Assembly (NCBI GenBank): GCA_947502595.1
Contig: CANNAM010000012.1
Coordinates: 1-64,000 of the forward strand
Source: an uncultured Marinicella sp.
Lineage (GTDB): Bacteria; Pseudomonadota; Gammaproteobacteria; Xanthomonadales; Marinicellaceae
Direction: 5' to 3'
DNA: 64,000 bases
Made by a program: the position numbers and the translations under genes. The notes below the pieces were generated by a model. It was not told where the DNA came from. It saw only the letters and a list, made by a program, of their open reading frames with translations, and searched no databases. Shown here piece by piece: positions 61,341-64,000 of this stretch (position 1 is its first letter; each line of letters starts with the position of its first letter).

Positions 61341-62582
61341 TCAGTCAAAGCTGATGGCTTGAATTTTTGCCCAGGGTATCCATTGGTGCTGGCTACCATT
61401 GGAGACCAAAATGCCGCGGTTATCTCGAGTTACGCTGCTGCTGTTACTGGCAATCACCTTGTTTGAGTCATGTGCTACAAGCTCGATACTTTGGTTGTTC
61501 AAACGATGTACTGATTTGAAGTTTGACCAAGGCAGTTGGCGCACATGGTTGGTTATTTCTGCAACCAGCAATTCAGCTTGGCTTTGTTGGTTCAGGTTAT
61601 AGGCTATTTTCTCGGCTTTGATGGTTGTACCGTCAGTTAAAACCACGCTGCCACTGAGCTGTTGGCTCAACCTTTGGTAATCATCAAAATCCATCCACGG
61701 TACATCAACACTTTCAATTTGTAAGTGCTCAAATTGTGCCCAAGTAATTTCAATGCGGCCCAGCTCTGGGTGGTTTAACCATATACCGCGATGACCGTTG
61801 TTGACGTCGTTGGTGCCATTCAACAGCAGCGATTGACCGTCAACCAGCTGTACTTTTGCAGCATTGCCTGAATCGGCTTTGGTGATGCTGGTGATTTCAG
61901 TAAATTTAATAGCATGTTCTTGGTTGTTCGCATGGCCATCTAATTTTTCATCAACGGTCCTTTCATCCTTATCCCAAATGATGCGACCTTGGTAGGTACC
62001 AGTGGAAGCCTTGACGGTACCATAAATTGCAGCGGTAAATGTTTTGGCATCAGCCGGTGCTTTGGCAAACTCAATATGGGTTAAATCATCAAGTTCGAAC
62101 TCTGTGGTTTCACCTTCTGCATTTTTGATGTAGATTTCATCGCTGAGATCATTTGAACCTTCGTTGCTGGTAATTTGGGTGCCATCATGTAAGGTAATCA
62201 GCAAACCAGCATCAACCATATCTATGCGTTGGATGGAACCAAAGAAAACATTGAATTCAGGCAGTAAAAGCTCTTTACCAAAGATTGATTTGAAAGTGAT
62301 TCTGATACCGGCTATATCAGCTTGAGGGCCTGGTTGGTGGTCTAGAATTTGCTGTTGTTCAGCTGCGGTCAAATGTTCATAGCCTACCACTGCAATTTTA
62401 TGGCCATTGAATATGTCACTGAGAAACTGTTCTTGCTCACCCCAGCGGATGGTGCCAGTGATGACGGTTCCATTTTTGTGAGTCGCTGAACCATAAATTA
62501 CTGGTTCTGGGTTGCTGGCTGAGCTGTGGCATGCAGTGGCGATTAACCACAGGCCAATGGCAGTGTGAAAATATTTATTCAT
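61341..62582 (-). CDS. Secreted hypothetical protein with internal repeats
   Basis: This 413-residue protein is not recognised. It has a signal peptide (about 1-23, cut HSSA) and at least two internal repeats: GTVITGTIRWGEQEQFLSDI with FNGHK near 37, and GTYQGRIIWDKDERTVDEKL with DGHA near 193, plus a more distant VVLTDGTTIKAEKIAYNL near 320. Each is about 150 residues with alternating beta strands and a recurring 'ITWAQFEHLQIES / LPWSNFKSVHR / IPWAKIQAISF' strand pattern, so a beta-rich repeat fold is likely. ATG 62582 gives the signal peptide; 62600 is less likely. It may be co-transcribed with truD. Confidence 0.6.
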   Translation of the reverse strand: MNKYFHTAIGLWLIATACHSSASNPEPVIYGSATHKNGTVITGTIRWGEQEQFLSDIFNGHKIAVVGYEHLTAAEQQQILDHQPGPQADIAGIRITFKSIFGKELLLPEFNVFFGSIQRIDMVDAGLLITLHDGTQITSNEGSNDLSDEIYIKNAEGETTEFELDDLTHIEFAKAPADAKTFTAAIYGTVKASTGTYQGRIIWDKDERTVDEKLDGHANNQEHAIKFTEITSITKADSGNAAKVQLVDGQSLLLNGTNDVNNGHRGIWLNHPELGRIEITWAQFEHLQIESVDVPWMDFDDYQRLSQQLSGSVVLTDGTTIKAEKIAYNLNQQSQAELLVAEITNHVRQLPWSNFKSVHRLNNQSIELVAHDSNKVIASNSSSVTRDNRGILVSNGSQHQWIPWAKIQAISFD

Positions 62583-62675
62583 GGTATATCCGTTAAGCAT
62601 CTTTAAAGATTATCGCTTATTACACACTTAAATGCATGTATCATAAGTCCTGAAATGTGAAATTATACCCAGGTG

Positions 62676-64000
62676 TTATTTTAACCTTGGCTTCAGAATT
62701 TCCTTAAGAAACGCCCCGGTGTGGCTTTTTTTGTTTTTAGCCAATTGTTCTGGTGTCCCTTTGGCGATGATTTCACCACCGCCATTACCGCCTTCAGGAC
62801 CCAGGTCAATCACCCAGTCTGCAGTTTTTATCACGTCTAAATTATGTTCGATCACCATGATGGTATTGCCATTGTCGCGTAAGCGATGCAGCACTTTCAA
62901 CAGTTGTTTGATGTCTGCAAAATGCAAGCCAGTGGTCGGCTCATCTAAAATATACACTGTTTGTCCGGTGTCTCGTTTAGACAATTCTTTGGCCAATTTA
63001 ACCCGTTGTGCTTCACCGCCAGATAAAGTCGTGGCGTTCTGACCTAAGGTGATGTAACTCAGCCCTACATCCATCAAAGTTTGTAATTTACTGGCAATCG
63101 GTGGAATGGCTGAGAAAAAGGGCAGGGCATCTTCCACAGTCATGCTTAAAACTTCATAGATGTTTTTGCCTTTGTACTGTACGTCCAGCGTTTCCCGGTT
63201 GTAGCGTTTGCCTTTGCAGGTGTCGCAAGTGACATAAACATCGGGTAGAAAGTGCATTTCGACTTTGATTAAACCATCGCCTTGGCAGGCTTCACAGCGC
63301 CCCCCTTTGACGTTGAAGCTGAATCGACCGGGTTTGTAACCACGGGTTCTGGCTTCTTGTGTGTTGGAAAACAAATCCCGAATCGGGCCAAATAATTGTG
63401 TGTAGGTGGCTGGGTTAGAGCGGGGTGTTCTGCCGATGGGTTTTTGGTCAATGTCGACCACTTTATCGAACAGTTCAATGTTTTCAAAGCTCTTGTATGG
63501 CTGTGCTTGGTGTGAGGCTCGATTCAAATGGTTGGCCAGTACTTTGTAAACAGTTTCGTTGATTAAGGTTGACTTTCCTGAGCCAGATACGCCAGTAATA
63601 CAGGTCATTAAGCCCGCAGGTATTTCAATATCAACATCTTTAAGGTTATTACCAGAAGCGCCGTTGAGTTTAAATAATTGGTTTTTATCTATTGGGTGTC
63701 TGGTGGCAGGAATCTCAATTTTCAATTCACCGGTGAGGTATTTTCCGGTGATGGAGTTTGGGTTGTCACAAATTTGTTGTGGTGTGCCTTGGGCGACAAT
63801 GTTCCCGCCATGCACCCCGGCGCCAGGACCAATATCAACCACAAAGTCAGCCATTCTGACCGCGTCTTCATCGTGTTCAACGACAATCACAGTGTTGCCC
63901 ATGTTTTTTAAGTTAACCAAGGTTTTCAATAATTTTTCATTGTCACGTTGGTGTAAGCCTATGGAGGGCTCATCCAATACATACATCACGCCAACCAAGC
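62676..64000 (-). CDS. uvrA: Excinuclease ABC subunit A, 3' part (cut by window edge)
   Basis: This fragment of about 441 codons is the C-terminal half of UvrA, the damage-recognition ATPase of nucleotide excision repair. It starts within the first ABC domain, with [19 protein letters not shown] (Walker B), and contains the second domain: [15 protein letters not shown] (Walker A), the zinc module [14 protein letters not shown] and [29 protein letters not shown] (signature) and [16 protein letters not shown] (Walker B). The ATG at 63998 is not the true start; the gene continues past base 64000. Confidence 0.97.
   Translation of the reverse strand, partial: LVGVMYVLDEPSIGLHQRDNEKLLKTLVNLKNMGNTVIVVEHDEDAVRMADFVVDIGPGAGVHGGNIVAQGTPQQICDNPNSITGKYLTGELKIEIPATRHPIDKNQLFKLNGASGNNLKDVDIEIPAGLMTCITGVSGSGKSTLINETVYKVLANHLNRASHQAQPYKSFENIELFDKVVDIDQKPIGRTPRSNPATYTQLFGPIRDLFSNTQEARTRGYKPGRFSFNVKGGRCEACQGDGLIKVEMHFLPDVYVTCDTCKGKRYNRETLDVQYKGKNIYEVLSMTVEDALPFFSAIPPIASKLQTLMDVGLSYITLGQNATTLSGGEAQRVKLAKELSKRDTGQTVYILDEPTTGLHFADIKQLLKVLHRLRDNGNTIMVIEHNLDVIKTADWVIDLGPEGGNGGGEIIAKGTPEQLAKNKKSHTGAFLKEILKPRLK

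Overview
The window is a chromosomal stretch of a Gammaproteobacterium with moderate G+C. Support comes from lapA-lapB, surE-pcm-nlpD, purB next to an L16 hydroxylase gene (roxA), coq7, hemF, parC, truD, rimK and acnD. The many secreted proteins (FG-GAP, M14 and M17 peptidases, a C-terminal 'RSGEG' module, a D-x-IF-x-DG motif) recall marine genera such as Marinicella, but that placement is inference. I see no rRNA, tRNA, CRISPR array, prophage or complete insertion sequence. Genes are dense, mostly in small operons with many 4-nt ATGA stop/start overlaps.

Layout. 0-5.6 kb: lapA-lapB (control of LPS synthesis), a WecA/MraY-like glycosyltransferase, a WbpM/CapD-like dehydratase and galU, forming an envelope-glycan cluster flanked by two arrays of modular repeats (1-235 and 5598-6251; a third array is at 40663-41036). 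6.4-11.3 kb: a small secreted protein, cdd-hpt, a peroxiredoxin fused to DUF4920, a GntP permease with a PhyH oxygenase, and a cold-shock protein. 11.5-19.4 kb: ETF-ubiquinone oxidoreductase with coq7, a DUF481 outer-membrane protein, a CoA-transferase/hydrolase, a GDPD enzyme and an orphan secreted protein. 19.86-21.38 kb: a small integron-like cassette cluster with no integrase in view (CALIN type), holding three cassettes and two attC-like sites. 21.9-25.3 kb: glutathionyl-hydroquinone reductase, pirin and DoxX genes divergent from a LysR gene, with a perfect inverted repeat between them. 25.5-36.8 kb: an inducible-type amino acid decarboxylase, a lipoprotein, a rhomboid protease, deoB, a solitary acnD, a secreted M17 peptidase and a TonB-like protein.

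36.8-45.0 kb: purB-roxA, a thioredoxin-fold protein, a strong candidate for an undescribed small RNA (39653-39731, minus strand, own promoter and terminator), an M14 carboxypeptidase, and surE-pcm-nlpD without rpoS. 45.5-46.7 kb: a two-gene membrane protein/XRE regulator operon under nested inverted repeats, then a 320-bp segment bounded by inverted repeats. 46.8-64 kb: an FG-GAP protein, hemF, a secreted M14 carboxypeptidase with an export-linked partner, parC, an esterase, rimB-like/rimK, a DUF4398/OmpA pair, truD, a repeat-containing hypothetical protein, and the 3' part of uvrA running off the end.

The items most worth follow-up are the small RNA, the cassette cluster with its damaged attC core, the autoregulatory-looking membrane/XRE operon, the 46.4-46.7 kb inverted-repeat element, and the modular dispersed repeats.
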